DNA from: Actinomycetes bacterium
GTDB lineage: Bacteria > Actinomycetota > Actinomycetes > S36-B12
Direction: 5' to 3'
Length of the DNA stretch: 64,000 nucleotides
Assembly (NCBI GenBank): GCA_024641635.1
Contig: JAHECS010000011.1
Span: forward strand, 1 to 64,000
The notes beneath the pieces were generated by a model. It did no database searches. It was given only the letters and a program-made list of their open reading frames with translations, and was not told the DNA's origin. Position numbers and translations under genes: made by a program. Below, piece after piece: positions 1 through 9,079 of this stretch (its first letter is position 1; every line of letters begins with the position of its first letter).

Positions 1-106
1 GCATGTCCGAGTAGCGGGCCTGGAGCCAAGCCCAGTACTCCCGGATCAGGTCCCCGAAGGCGGCGTAGTCGGACTCCGTCGTCGCCACGCGAATGTCGTC
101 GTTCAC
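1..106 (-). CDS. Partial GNAT-family N-acetyltransferase (N-terminus only)
   Basis: The minus strand opens with a GTG at 104-106 and runs off the left edge of the window, giving 35 codons. An AGGA ribosome-binding site lies 7 bases upstream of the GTG. A nearby ATG at 113-115 hits a stop after three codons, so GTG is the likely start. The visible protein begins VNDDIRVATTESDYAAFGDL and continues with an aromatic-rich helix (REYWAWLQARYSD). This beta strand followed by an acidic amphipathic helix resembles the first elements of small GNAT acetyltransferases. The acetyl-CoA binding motif lies outside the window, so substrate and family are an inference from the first 35 residues only. Confidence 0.45.
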   Translation of the reverse strand, partial: MNDDIRVATTESDYAAFGDLIREYWAWLQARYSDM

Positions 107-285
107 CTGAGCATCCTGTCGTACTGACGTCCGTCCGTGATCTCAGCACCGACGATGACCACGTTGTACGTTGCGGGCGCGAGGTCCTCCCGTCACCAGG
201 CAGCCGCGAGCGTCACACGCCGCGTCACACGCGCACCGGCTTTGCTGGGACAGCGCCCGCTCGGGACGCAGGACGGGAGCGTGAC

Positions 286-948
286 ATGAGCACGATCGAG
301 GACCTGGTCGCGGGCGCCGAGGCTCGCTGGCTCGACGGCTGGGCAACAGGCCCCACGGAGGACGAGGGAATCGGGCCCTTGAGCGGCGCGGTCGCCCCGG
401 ATCACGTGCTGCCGGATCACACGGGCGAGGAGCGATCCCTGTCCGAGTTCTGGGCCGACGGACCCGCGCTCATCCTGTTCTGGCGGCACTTCGGGTGCTC
501 GTGCGGAGTGGAGCGGGCCCGGCGGCTCGTTGCGGAGTACTCGGCATTACGGGACGCCGGCCTGACGCCGGTGATCGTGTCGCAGGGGGAACCGCTGCGA
601 GCGGCGGAGTACCGCGCAGCACACAACCTGCCGTGCGCGGTGCTGTGCGATCCCGACCTCGGGGCGTACCGCGCCTACGGCGTGGGGCAATGGCCGGTCG
701 AGCGAGTCCTGTTCGATGCGCCGCGCGAGTTCTGGACCCATGACCGGGGACTGGGCGAGAGCTTCCAGGCCACCCGGAGGCAGGAGGGGCGCCCTCCCGT
801 GGACGATCCGTGGCGTGGCATCGCCGAGTACGTCGTCGGACAGGATGGTCGCGTTCGGCTGCCCTACCGCTACCAGTACTGCGAGGGCTTCCCGGACCCC
901 CGAGTGCTCATCACTGCGGCGCGCCTGGGCGGCAGCGGCGCGGGCTGA
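286..948 (+). CDS. Redoxin / peroxiredoxin-like (AhpC/TSA superfamily) protein
   Basis: The 220-residue protein has a thioredoxin-fold redoxin domain over about residues 35-215. The strand FWRHFG leads into the redox site at C71-S-C73. Members of the peroxiredoxin-like group that I recall mostly have a CxxC at this place, so the CxC spacing here is unusual. A later segment (VLCDPDLGAYRAYGVG, about 117-132) is typical of AhpC/TSA folds. GGGAG at 275-279 lies 6 bases before the ATG. There is no signal peptide, so it should be cytoplasmic. It stands alone, convergent with the DUF885 peptidase gene, and both end at the hairpin at 1059-1126. The likely role is thiol-dependent peroxide or disulfide chemistry; the substrate is unknown. 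Confidence 0.75.
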   Translation: MSTIEDLVAGAEARWLDGWATGPTEDEGIGPLSGAVAPDHVLPDHTGEERSLSEFWADGPALILFWRHFGCSCGVERARRLVAEYSALRDAGLTPVIVSQGEPLRAAEYRAAHNLPCAVLCDPDLGAYRAYGVGQWPVERVLFDAPREFWTHDRGLGESFQATRRQEGRPPVDDPWRGIAEYVVGQDGRVRLPYRYQYCEGFPDPRVLITAARLGGSGAG

Positions 949-1058
949 CCTCACGGTGACGGACGCCAATCCGTGGCTCTGCCGGATCGGCGATGGAGCA
1001 CGTCGTTCGGGCTGAGGGCGGCTGCGACGACATCCCCCCGCCCCCTCCGCCCCTTCCC

Positions 1059-1126
1059 TTCGTTGAGTGCGGAGTTGTTGGTGTATCCGGACCCCCGAAG
1101 CGCCCAACAACTCCGCACTCAACGAA
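1059..1126. terminator. Long perfect hairpin between convergent genes
   Basis: A 23-base arm at 1059-1081 (starting TTCGTTGAGTGCGG) is repeated exactly as its reverse complement at 1104-1126, with a 22-base loop. One bulged base allows CCC/GGG to extend the stem outward. It lies between the 3' ends of the redoxin gene (plus) and the DUF885 gene (minus). There is no T-tract on either side, so it is not a classical intrinsic terminator. A bidirectional actinobacterial-style terminator or transcript-end protector is the best guess. A second hairpin of the same design lies at 25785-25850. Confidence 0.7.
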
Positions 1127-1176
1127 AGGGAGCCCCGGCGCGTCGGACGGCACCACCAGGCGACCCTCGCCTCCGC

Positions 1177-2814
1177 TCAGATTCCCAGCAGCGTCCGAAG
1201 GTGCCGCGGCGCTGGCGACCCCTGCCCCAGGACCAGGTCGTGGATCTGCCGGTCGGACCACTCGCTGTGCATGACGCGCAGGTCGGACACGATCCCCGAC
1301 ACCGCGCGGTACCCCGCGTAGTAGGTGGGAAGCTGGCCCGCGGTGAGCAGGGCCCGGCGCCACTTGCCCACGGCCTCCCCCTCCTCCTGGAAGCCCACCT
1401 CGCGCATCAGCCACATGGCCTCGCTCTCGGACATCCCATGGGCGTGGACGCCGATGTCGAGGATGGTGTTGATCGTGCTCCGCAACTGCATCTTCAGCTG
1501 CTGCAGGCGAAGCGCCTGAGCCGACCGAGGTTCGTCGTCCGGTGCATAGCCGCGTTCGACCATGAGCTCCTCGGTGTAGACCGCCCACCCCTCGATGAAA
1601 ACGCCGCTGCGGCCGAACCGCCGCACCCGGGTCGGGGATTCGAGCAGCTGCGCGTGCGCGAGCTGCAGGACATGACCGGGCATCGCCTCGTGCACCGAGA
1701 GACCATGGAGCTGAACGCCGTTGTACTCGCGGTAGAACGAGGCGATCCTCTCCGCGTCCCAGTCATCCGGCGTCGGCGCCACCGCCACGTATGTCGCGAC
1801 GGCAGCGGACTCGAGTGGCCCGGGGGCGTCGCAGTAGGCCACGGCGACTCCGCGGTGGATCCCCGGCATGTCGATGATGCGGACGTCGAGATCGGGCACA
1901 GCCACGAGGTCGTGCTCCCGGACGAATGCCGTGGTCCGGTCCAGGGCCTGCCCCATGAGCGGCAGGAGCGTGGCGTCCGAGACAGGGGACAGCCTGGCCA
2001 CCTCGTCGAGCGCCTCCCTGATGGCCTCGGCGTCCGAGTCGTGCCCTGTCGTCCCCAGGTAGCCTCGCGCCGCATCCGCGAGCTGCTCGCCGATCCGCGC
2101 CAGGTGCTCCTGCGCATCCACGAGTAACGCCTCCGCAGACGTGGCATCGTCGAGGGAATGCCACAAGGCGCCCGCGTACAGCCGATCACCCAGCCTCGGG
2201 TCCCGCGTCGCGTCCGGAGCCCGCTCCTCCAGCCAGGCGCAGAACGCGTCGACCTCCTCGATCGACGTGTCGACGACGCGATCGTCACTGGCGAGCATGC
2301 GCGCCTCGCCGTCGATGAGACGTCGCGTCCCCTCCAGCTGCGCCACTGCTGTCTCGACGTGGATGGCGGACATCTCCCCCAGGTGCTCGCGTGCAGCGGC
2401 GAACAGGGCCGGCATCGCCGCGAGCCGACCCCGAAGCGATGCTGCGCGCTCCTGCTCCGGTGCGAAGTCGCGGGACATGAGCAGGTGCAGCGCCGTCCCG
2501 GGGTTCCACTCCATCGGATCCCACTCGTGCCGCCGGACGTCGTCCAGTTCGAAGACGGTGCGCAGCAGCGCGGCCCGCAGGATCTCCAGGTCCACGAGGT
2601 CGGCGACACCGAGCTCGACGTCGTCGATCGCGTCAAGCGCGGTGACGTGATCGTTCACGACCCGCAGCTGGGCGTCGAGAGCGTCGGCGGACATGTCGGG
2701 CAGCCGATCGTCGAACCGATGGTCGCCCAGCGACGTTGCGGACACCGGGTCGGCCTCGAGCAGGTCGTCGACGACCCTCTCCGCCAGGGCGCGGAACTCG
2801 TCGGTGGCACTCAT
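1177..2814 (-). CDS. DUF885-family zinc metallopeptidase-like protein
   Basis: The 545-residue protein has the DUF885 signature HEAMPGHVLQL (about residues 374-384), an HExxxH arrangement in which His and Glu would bind zinc. A downstream glutamate in the segment GVFIEGWAVYTEE (about 401-413) is the expected third ligand. No signal peptide or lipobox is visible, so it is probably cytoplasmic. Its ATG overlaps the mazG stop codon (ATGA), placing it last in the mfd-lipoprotein-mazG operon, directly before the hairpin at 1059-1126. The family is predicted to hydrolyse peptides, but few members are characterised and the substrate is unknown. Confidence 0.85.
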   Translation of the reverse strand: MSATDEFRALAERVVDDLLEADPVSATSLGDHRFDDRLPDMSADALDAQLRVVNDHVTALDAIDDVELGVADLVDLEILRAALLRTVFELDDVRRHEWDPMEWNPGTALHLLMSRDFAPEQERAASLRGRLAAMPALFAAAREHLGEMSAIHVETAVAQLEGTRRLIDGEARMLASDDRVVDTSIEEVDAFCAWLEERAPDATRDPRLGDRLYAGALWHSLDDATSAEALLVDAQEHLARIGEQLADAARGYLGTTGHDSDAEAIREALDEVARLSPVSDATLLPLMGQALDRTTAFVREHDLVAVPDLDVRIIDMPGIHRGVAVAYCDAPGPLESAAVATYVAVAPTPDDWDAERIASFYREYNGVQLHGLSVHEAMPGHVLQLAHAQLLESPTRVRRFGRSGVFIEGWAVYTEELMVERGYAPDDEPRSAQALRLQQLKMQLRSTINTILDIGVHAHGMSESEAMWLMREVGFQEEGEAVGKWRRALLTAGQLPTYYAGYRAVSGIVSDLRVMHSEWSDRQIHDLVLGQGSPAPRHLRTLLGI

Positions 2815-3491
2815 TCCTGGCCCTCGACCCTGCGGATCTCGGAGATCCGGCGACGCGACGCGACGCGGGTGGCGGTCTCTGCATCGAAGCCACGCTCCCG
2901 GCCGACGGCGACCAGCGCCATGAGCAGGTCGCCGAACCCCTGCTCGTCGTCGACGCCGGCCATCGCGTCGACGGCCGCGGCAGCGGAGGGCATCGGCGGG
3001 AGCGCGTCACCGAGCGCTGCGCTGCGCGAGATCACCTTGCCCGCGTGCACGAGCGCCGGCAGCGCCGACGGGATGCCGTCGGTGACCGACGACCGGCCCT
3101 TCTCCTGCGCCTTCAGCGCGTGCCAGTTCGCCTCGACCTGTTCCGCGGTCTCCGCCGTCGCCTCGCCGAAGACGTGCGGATGACGCGAGACCAGCTTCGC
3201 GACGATGCCGTCGGCCACATCGTCGATCGTCCACGGGTCGTCGGGGTCCTCCGCCGCGATGCGCGCGTGGAAGACGACCTGCAGGAGGAGGTCGCCGAGC
3301 TCCTCGCGAAGCCCGTCGCGATCGGATTCCTCGATGGACTCGACCGTCTCGTAGGCCTCCTCGACGAGGTACTCGACGAGCGACTCGTGGGTCTGACGCG
3401 CATCCCACGGGCACCCGCCAGGGGACCGCAGCCGGTCCATCACCGCGACGAGGTCGAGCACGTGCTCGCCGGCACGTGATGGGCCTGGCAT
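2811..3491 (-). CDS. mazG: Nucleoside triphosphate pyrophosphohydrolase MazG
   Basis: MazG hydrolyses non-canonical or surplus NTPs to NMP and pyrophosphate. The 226-residue protein has the all-alpha NTP-PPase fold. An early segment LRSPGGCPWDARQTHESL (about 21-38) is followed by the EExxE...ExxD metal site in VEEAYETVESIEE and LREELGDLLLQVVFHA. The C-terminal part is more divergent and Ala-rich, as in other actinobacterial MazG proteins. The start ATG overlaps the stop of the upstream lipoprotein gene by one base (TGATG), and its own stop overlaps the next start (ATGA). It is therefore translationally coupled in the mfd operon, where nucleotide-pool cleaning sits beside transcription-coupled repair. 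Confidence 0.93.
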   Translation of the reverse strand: MPGPSRAGEHVLDLVAVMDRLRSPGGCPWDARQTHESLVEYLVEEAYETVESIEESDRDGLREELGDLLLQVVFHARIAAEDPDDPWTIDDVADGIVAKLVSRHPHVFGEATAETAEQVEANWHALKAQEKGRSSVTDGIPSALPALVHAGKVISRSAALGDALPPMPSAAAAVDAMAGVDDEQGFGDLLMALVAVGRERGFDAETATRVASRRRISEIRRVEGQE

Positions 3492-4096
3492 CAGCCGAGC
3501 GTGGGCTCGACCGAGAGGTCGTTGGGCGTGGGTCCGAGGGACAGCGTCGTCGGGTCCCAGGTGCCGTAACGCGGACTCACGGTGGTGTCGAGCTCCTGGC
3601 TGAGCTGGGACGCGGCCTCGAAGACTGCCTGGCCCTGCTCCTCCGCCGAACCCGTCGGGTCGAGTGCGATGCCCAGCTCCTGGGCCTGGACCTGCAGGCG
3701 GATGAACGCGGCGATCTGCGACGGTGCGACGTTCTCCTGGACGAACGCGTTCTCGAGCTGGGCCTGGCCGCCGAGCTGCCCCTGGTAGTTGGCGATCTGC
3801 TCGTCGATCTTGCCCTGCGTGATGACGACGCCCTCCTGCTCGGCAAGGCGATCCACGATCTCCCGCGTGATCATCCGACCCAGGGTCTGCTGGACGAGGG
3901 ACGCGTCGGGTGAGGTCACCGGCTGCCCCTTCGCCTCGAGGATGTCCTGCACCTGCGTGGTGAGGGCCTGGTCGGTGATCCGGGTGTCGTCAAGCGTGGC
4001 CGCCGACCCCGCGGTCTGGTTGGCGCAGGCCGTCAGGGCGACCACGGAGACGACCAGGGCGGCGGCGGCCAGGGCGGCCCGGCGGGATCGGATCAT
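3491..4096 (-). CDS. SurA_N-like lipoprotein (putative exported chaperone)
   Basis: The 201-residue protein begins with MIRSRRAALAAAALVV, a hydrophobic stretch and the lipobox ALTAC (cysteine about residue 24), so it should be a lipid-anchored extracytoplasmic protein. The mature part is Gln/Ala-rich and predicted helical. Segments such as TRITDQALTTQVQDIL and LGRMITREIVDRLAEQEG match the SurA N-terminal chaperone-like domain. No parvulin PPIase domain follows, so it would be a chaperone-only protein. It lies between mfd and mazG with overlapping starts and stops, an arrangement I recall from other actinobacteria. Function in folding secreted proteins is an inference. Confidence 0.75.
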   Translation of the reverse strand: MIRSRRAALAAAALVVSVVALTACANQTAGSAATLDDTRITDQALTTQVQDILEAKGQPVTSPDASLVQQTLGRMITREIVDRLAEQEGVVITQGKIDEQIANYQGQLGGQAQLENAFVQENVAPSQIAAFIRLQVQAQELGIALDPTGSAEEQGQAVFEAASQLSQELDTTVSPRYGTWDPTTLSLGPTPNDLSVEPTLG

Positions 4097-7000
4097 GACG
4101 TCGGCTCCATTGTCGGCAGCAGGACGGCGGTGACGAGCTCCGACGCCCAGGTCAGCAGTTCGGTGTCGCGCAGCGGCTGCCCCCCGAGGGAGGCCGTCGC
4201 CGGTCGCGGCACGACGATCGTACGGACCGCCGGCTTGACGATGGTGCGCGGGTAGAGCCGGGTCAGGCGCATCTGCGCCGACTCGGGCAGTTGCACGGGG
4301 TGCAGGCGGATGCCCCCACCCTGCTGGACCACCTCGCTGAGCCCGGCCCGGCGCGCGAGCACGCGGAAGTGGGCCACCGCGAGGAGGGACTCGACGGGCG
4401 CCGGTAGGGCGCCGTACCGGTCCATCAGCTCGGCCGCCACCTCGTCGACGGCCGCGTCCGTGGCGGCGTCCGCGAGCCGCTTGTAGGCCTCGAGGCGAAG
4501 GCGCTCATGGGGCACGTACTCGGCCGGGATGTGGGCGTCGATCGGCAGCTCGACCTTCACGTCGATCGTTGCGACGGTCGGCTCGTCCTTGTACTCGGCC
4601 AGCGCCTCCCCCACGAGACGCACGTAGAGGTCGAAGCCGACGTCGGCGATGTGTCCGCTCTGCTCCCCGCCCAGGAGGTTGCCGGCGCCACGGATCTCGA
4701 GATCCTTCAGCGCGATGTGCATGCCCGAACCCAGGTCCGTGTGCTGCGCGATGGTGGCCAGCCGTTCGTGGGCGGTCTCGGTGAGCGGCTTGTCGGGGGC
4801 GTAGAGGAAGTACGCGTAGGCGCGTTCCCGCCCACGACCCACCCGGCCACGGAGCTGATGCAGCTGCGAGAGCCCGAAGGTGTCGGCCCGGTCGACGATG
4901 AGCGTGTTGGCGTTGGCGATGTCGATGCCGGACTCCACGATGGTCGTGCAGACGAGGACATCGATCTTCTTGTCCCAGAAGTCGACGATGACCTGCTCGA
5001 GTGCGGTCTCGTTCATCTGGCCATGGGCCACGGCGATCGTCGCCTCGGGCACGAGTTCGGAGAGCCGGCGGGCCACGCGATCGATGGACTCGACGCGGTT
5101 GTGCACGAAGAAGATCTGCCCCTCGCGCATGAGCTCGCGGTTGATGGCTGCGGAGATCTGCTTGTCGTCATACGGTCCGACGAAGGTCAGGACCGGGTGC
5201 CGCTCCTCCGGCGGGGTCTGGATCACGGACATCTCGCGGATCCCGGTCACGGCCATCTCCAGGGTGCGGGGAATGGGCGTCGCGGACATCGCGAGCACGT
5301 CGACGTTCGTGCGCAGCGCCTTCAGGTGCTCCTTGTGCTCCACGCCGAACCGCTGCTCCTCGTCGATGACGACGAGGCCGAGGTCCTTGAACCGGACGCC
5401 CGACGTGAGCAGCCGGTGGGTGCCGATGAGCACGTCCACCGCGCCGGTGCCCAGGCCCTCCACCGCCGCCTTCGCCTCGGCATCGCTGCTGAACCGCGAC
5501 AGGGCGGCAACCTTCACCGGGAAGGAGGCGAAACGCTCGGCGAACGTGGACAGGTGCTGCTGGACGAGGAGGGTGGTCGGCACGAGGACGGCGACCTGCT
5601 TGCCGTCCTGGACCGCCTTGAACGCCGCGCGCACGGCGATCTCCGTCTTGCCGTACCCGACGTCGCCGCAGATGAGCCGGTCCATGGGCACGGTGCGCTC
5701 CATGTCGGCCTTCACCTCGTCGATGCAGGCCAGCTGGTCCGGCGTCTCGACGTACGGGAAGGCGTCCTCCAGCTCGCGTTGCCAGGGGGTGTCCGAGCCG
5801 AACGCATAGCCCTTGCTCGCCTGCCGTGCCGCGTACAGCCGGATCAGCTCGGCGGCGATCTGCTTGACCGCCTTGCGGGCGCGGCCCTTGGCCTTCTGCC
5901 AGTCCGCGCCGCCGAGCCGGTGGACCGCCGGCGCCTCCCCACCCACGTACTTGGTGACCAGGTCCAGCTGGTCGGTGGGCACGAAGAGCCGGTCCGGCGG
6001 CTGGCCCCGCTTGCTCGCCGCGTACTCGAGCACGAGGTACTCGCGCTCGGCGCCGGCCACCGACCGCTGCACCATGTCGACATAGCGGCCGACACCGTGC
6101 TGCTCGTGCACGACGAAGTCCCCGGGCTGGAGGCTGAGCGGGTCGATCGAACGGCGCCGGCGCGACGGAAGTCGGCGCATGTCCTTCGTCGACGACCGCT
6201 GCCCCACGATGTCGGTCTCGGTGAGGACCACCAGTCCGCAGCCGTCCACGGCGAAACCGTGGAGCAGGCGCCCCCGTGTCACGGTGACGAGACCGGGTTC
6301 CGGCGCCGCGGACAGCTCGGTCGCCTCCCGCACGGGCACCCCGCCGTCTGCCAGCTCCTCCACGAGGCGCGTGACGGAGCCGTGCCCCTCGGCGAGCAGG
6401 GCGATGCGCGACCCCGCGGTGGCCCACGCCCGCAGGTCTGCCACTGCCTTGACCGAGTCTCCCCGGTAGGACTCGAGCTCCCGTCCGCCGATCCGCACGC
6501 CCGCGGTCGGCGCGTCGGCGTCCTCGAGCTCGGCATCCGTCGACAGCGGTGTGATGGACCACCAGGCGTCGCCGCGACCGCGGGCAATGGTGCGAAGGTC
6601 GTCGAGGTCGCGGTACGAGGCGGCGGCCAGGTCGATGGGCGTCGCGTTGCCCACGGTGGCGTTGTGCCATGACGCCATCAGGAACTCCTGCGCGGTGCGC
6701 ACGACGTCGTGCGCACGGCGGCGGATCCGCTCCGGTTCCAGGAGGACGACCTGGGCAGCACCGCCGATCAGCTCGAGAGGCGTCGTCATCCCATCGACGA
6801 GCACGGGAGCCAGCGACTCCATGCCCTCGACCGCCATCCCCTGCGCCAGCCGGTCGCACATCTCGGCCAGGTGCGGGTGCTCGAGGGCGAGCGCCTCCGC
6901 ACGGCTGCGCACAGCCGGGGTGAGGAGCAGCTCACGGACCGCCGGCGCCCACAGGCCGTGCTCCGCGAGACCCAGCGACCTCTGGTCCCCCACGGAGAAC

Positions 7001-7644
7001 TCACGGACCTCCTCGACGGTGTCGCCCCAGAACTCGAGTCGGACCGGATGCTCCTCGGTCGGCGGGAACACGTCGAGGATTCCGCCGCGGACGGCGAGCT
7101 GGCCGCGTCGCTCGATGAGGTCGTTGCGCTCGTAGCCCAGTCCCACCAGGGATGCGACCAGCTCGTCGAGCGCGATCTCGTCCCCGACGACCAGACGCAC
7201 CGGGCTGGCATCCGCCACCTCCCGGACGACGGGCTGGAGCAGCGCGCGCACCGAGGCGACGACGACGTCGATCGGCCGCCCCAGGGGATCGGACGGATCC
7301 GGATGCGCGAGTCGGCGCATCACCGCCACACGCCGGCCCACCGTGTCGGACGACGGGGACAGCCGCTCGTGCGGCAGCGTCTCCCACGACGGGAACACGG
7401 CTGCATCCAGTCCGGGGACGAGGTCCGGCAGCGCGGCCGCGACGTCCTCGGCCTCGCGACCGGTGGCCGTCACGACGACGACGGGGGTCGACGGGTTCCG
7501 GGATCGGGCGATCTCCGCCACGACGAGGGGATGCAGGGCCGATGGTGCCTCGACCCGCGATCCGGATCCCGCCCGCGCGAGATCGCGGACTGCCGCGAAT
7601 CCGGCGTCCCCCTCAAGGCCCGCCAGGAGCCCGCTGAGGTTCAC
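4093..7644 (-). CDS. mfd: Transcription-repair coupling factor Mfd
   Basis: Mfd is a DNA translocase that removes stalled RNA polymerase from lesions and recruits UvrA. The 1183-residue product has the expected order. There is an N-terminal UvrB-like module (residues 1-about 480), then the RNA-polymerase-interacting CarD-like domain around residue 515 (GDFVVHEQHGVGRYVD). The RecG-like helicase follows, with Walker A GDVGYGKTE near 658 and the DEEQRF box near 760. A C-terminal TRCF domain ends the protein. The GTG at 7642-7644 overlaps the cysQ stop (GTGA) and is preferred over a start further upstream, since the added residues look like cysQ read in another frame. The stop overlaps the lipoprotein start (ATGA). 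Confidence 0.97.
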   Translation of the reverse strand: MNLSGLLAGLEGDAGFAAVRDLARAGSGSRVEAPSALHPLVVAEIARSRNPSTPVVVVTATGREAEDVAAALPDLVPGLDAAVFPSWETLPHERLSPSSDTVGRRVAVMRRLAHPDPSDPLGRPIDVVVASVRALLQPVVREVADASPVRLVVGDEIALDELVASLVGLGYERNDLIERRGQLAVRGGILDVFPPTEEHPVRLEFWGDTVEEVREFSVGDQRSLGLAEHGLWAPAVRELLLTPAVRSRAEALALEHPHLAEMCDRLAQGMAVEGMESLAPVLVDGMTTPLELIGGAAQVVLLEPERIRRRAHDVVRTAQEFLMASWHNATVGNATPIDLAAASYRDLDDLRTIARGRGDAWWSITPLSTDAELEDADAPTAGVRIGGRELESYRGDSVKAVADLRAWATAGSRIALLAEGHGSVTRLVEELADGGVPVREATELSAAPEPGLVTVTRGRLLHGFAVDGCGLVVLTETDIVGQRSSTKDMRRLPSRRRRSIDPLSLQPGDFVVHEQHGVGRYVDMVQRSVAGAEREYLVLEYAASKRGQPPDRLFVPTDQLDLVTKYVGGEAPAVHRLGGADWQKAKGRARKAVKQIAAELIRLYAARQASKGYAFGSDTPWQRELEDAFPYVETPDQLACIDEVKADMERTVPMDRLICGDVGYGKTEIAVRAAFKAVQDGKQVAVLVPTTLLVQQHLSTFAERFASFPVKVAALSRFSSDAEAKAAVEGLGTGAVDVLIGTHRLLTSGVRFKDLGLVVIDEEQRFGVEHKEHLKALRTNVDVLAMSATPIPRTLEMAVTGIREMSVIQTPPEERHPVLTFVGPYDDKQISAAINRELMREGQIFFVHNRVESIDRVARRLSELVPEATIAVAHGQMNETALEQVIVDFWDKKIDVLVCTTIVESGIDIANANTLIVDRADTFGLSQLHQLRGRVGRGRERAYAYFLYAPDKPLTETAHERLATIAQHTDLGSGMHIALKDLEIRGAGNLLGGEQSGHIADVGFDLYVRLVGEALAEYKDEPTVATIDVKVELPIDAHIPAEYVPHERLRLEAYKRLADAATDAAVDEVAAELMDRYGALPAPVESLLAVAHFRVLARRAGLSEVVQQGGGIRLHPVQLPESAQMRLTRLYPRTIVKPAVRTIVVPRPATASLGGQPLRDTELLTWASELVTAVLLPTMEPTS

Positions 7645-8447
7645 GAGGCCGCGGCCTCCTGCAGGGCGGCTCGCAACGGCGCGACGAGCGCCGGGTGGCT
7701 CACCATGAGGTCGGTGACGTACGGGGGCATCGCGTTGAAGACCACCGGCGCACCGTCGAGGTGCGAGGGCACGAGGCCGTAGTGCCGGGCCACCCCGTAG
7801 GGCGCGGCAACGTCCCACTCGAAGAAACCGGTGTCGTGGACATACGCGTCGGCGCGCCCGGCGATGATCTCGTTCACCTTCGCCCCGACCGAGCCCACGT
7901 CGACGATCTCGACGCCCCTGTCCGTGACCCCGGCCTCGGCCAGCATCCCCGACAGGAGCTCGACGGTCCGTGGCAGCGAGGCCGGCGGGCGGCTGCGCGA
8001 GGCGACGATCCTGATCGGCCTATCTGTGGGGAGCGGCGGCGGACCCGCCACGTCGTCGAGCACCGACCTCGTCAGTCCCTGGGCCGGGAGGTCCACGGTC
8101 GTCGCCGAGAGGATCCCGGCTGCCGGTTCCCACAGCGCGATGTGCACCGCGAAGTCGACCCGGCCCTGTCCGTACTCGTAGGTGCCGTCGAGCGGATCGA
8201 CGATCCAGACACGCTCGGCGTCGAGGCGGGACGCGTCGTCCTTCCCCTCCTCGCTGAGGATGGCGTCATCGGGGCGAGCGGCGGTGAGCCGGTCCATGAT
8301 CAACAGGTGCGACTCGCGGTCGGCCCGCTTGCGCAGCGCGTCGGCCGCCTCCTTGTCGGCCACAGGGCCGAACGAGGAGCGCAGCTCGAGCAGGAGTCGG
8401 CCGGCCTCCTGCGCGACGTCGCGCGAGACCTCGGCATCGGTGGGCAT
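7641..8447 (-). CDS. cysQ: CysQ-type 3'(2'),5'-bisphosphate nucleotidase / inositol monophosphatase family
   Basis: This 268-residue protein belongs to the Mg-dependent, Li-sensitive phosphatase superfamily. Motifs are LSEEGKDD (about 64-71), VDPLDGTYEYG (about 83-93), and WDVAAPYG toward the C-terminus, which together bind the metals and substrate. CysQ converts the sulfate-assimilation by-product PAP to AMP; related enzymes act on inositol phosphates. The DGTYEYG form of the second motif fits the CysQ branch, but substrate assignment is family-based. It lies between pth and mfd, coupled to mfd by a GTGA overlap. A GGATGAGGG ribosome-binding region precedes the ATG. Confidence 0.82.
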   Translation of the reverse strand: MPTDAEVSRDVAQEAGRLLLELRSSFGPVADKEAADALRKRADRESHLLIMDRLTAARPDDAILSEEGKDDASRLDAERVWIVDPLDGTYEYGQGRVDFAVHIALWEPAAGILSATTVDLPAQGLTRSVLDDVAGPPPLPTDRPIRIVASRSRPPASLPRTVELLSGMLAEAGVTDRGVEIVDVGSVGAKVNEIIAGRADAYVHDTGFFEWDVAAPYGVARHYGLVPSHLDGAPVVFNAMPPYVTDLMVSHPALVAPLRAALQEAAAS

Positions 8448-8480
8448 GCCCTCATCCTTCCTCCGGAAGCGCAGCCTCGG

Positions 8481-9059
8481 TCAGGCGGGTCCGGAGTTGA
8501 AACGGTTCTGGGTGGCCTCGAGCCCGTCGGTCACGAGGCACTCCACCGCGTCGGCGGCGCGCTGGACCACCTCGGGCAGCTCACGCCGCTCGGCGGCAGG
8601 GAACGGCTTGAGCACGTAGTCGGCAGGGTCCTGCCGCCCGGGCGGTCGGCCGATGCCGACGCGCACCCGGTAGAAGTCGCCCGTGCCGATCGCCCGTCGG
8701 ATGCTTTTGAGTCCGTTGTGGCCGTTGTCCCCGCCCCCGTGCTTGATCCGGATGGACGAGAACGGGATGTCGAGCTCGTCGTGGATGACGACGAGCCGCT
8801 CCGGACCGGCTCGGTAGAACTCCATCAGCGCCTTCACCGGTCCGCCGGACTCGTTCATGAACGACAGCGGTTCGACGAGGACAAGGTGCAGTGTCGACCC
8901 GGGCAGCCCCAACTTGCCCTCGGCGGCCAGCGCGTGGCCGCGCTTGTGCCGGGCAAGCCGCGCACCCACCTGGTCGGCGAGCACGTCAGCGACGAGGAAG
9001 CCAACGTTGTGCCGGGTCGCGGCGTACTCAGGACCCGGGTTTCCGAGTCCCACCACCAA
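8481..9059 (-). CDS. pth: Peptidyl-tRNA hydrolase
   Basis: Pth recycles peptidyl-tRNAs released by stalled ribosomes. The protein carries VVGLGNPGPEYAATRHNVGF with the catalytic His (RHN), and the conserved FMNESGG and HDELDIP segments. With the TTG at 9057-9059 it is 192 residues. That start cuts off the normally conserved tryptophan before LVVGLGNPG. Reading upstream in frame gives LSSTPWLVVGLGNPG, which begins at a CTG (9075-9077) placed 5 bases after a GGAG sequence. A CTG start at 9077 is therefore plausible (see findings); no ATG or GTG exists in frame upstream. It follows rplY, whose TAG stop is at 9080-9082. Confidence 0.93.
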   Translation of the reverse strand: MVVGLGNPGPEYAATRHNVGFLVADVLADQVGARLARHKRGHALAAEGKLGLPGSTLHLVLVEPLSFMNESGGPVKALMEFYRAGPERLVVIHDELDIPFSSIRIKHGGGDNGHNGLKSIRRAIGTGDFYRVRVGIGRPPGRQDPADYVLKPFPAAERRELPEVVQRAADAVECLVTDGLEATQNRFNSGPA

Positions 9060-9079
9060 CCACGGTGTGGACGACAGGA

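Noticed and set aside
210-232. Direct repeat GCGTCACACGC twice, 12 bp apart, before the redoxin gene
   Set aside because: Short GC-rich repeat with no palindromic symmetry or obvious promoter; could be chance.
973-2127. Long open frame (384 codons) on the plus strand
   Set aside because: It is antisense to the DUF885 gene, with Arg/Pro/His-rich composition typical of high-GC shadow frames and no recognisable domain.
4507-6672. Long open frame (721 codons) on the plus strand
   Set aside because: Fully antisense to mfd, which has complete conserved motifs; the product is His/Asp/Arg-rich without family features.
5168-6859. Long open frame (563 codons) on the minus strand
   Set aside because: Lies in another frame of mfd; Arg/Gly/Pro-rich shadow.
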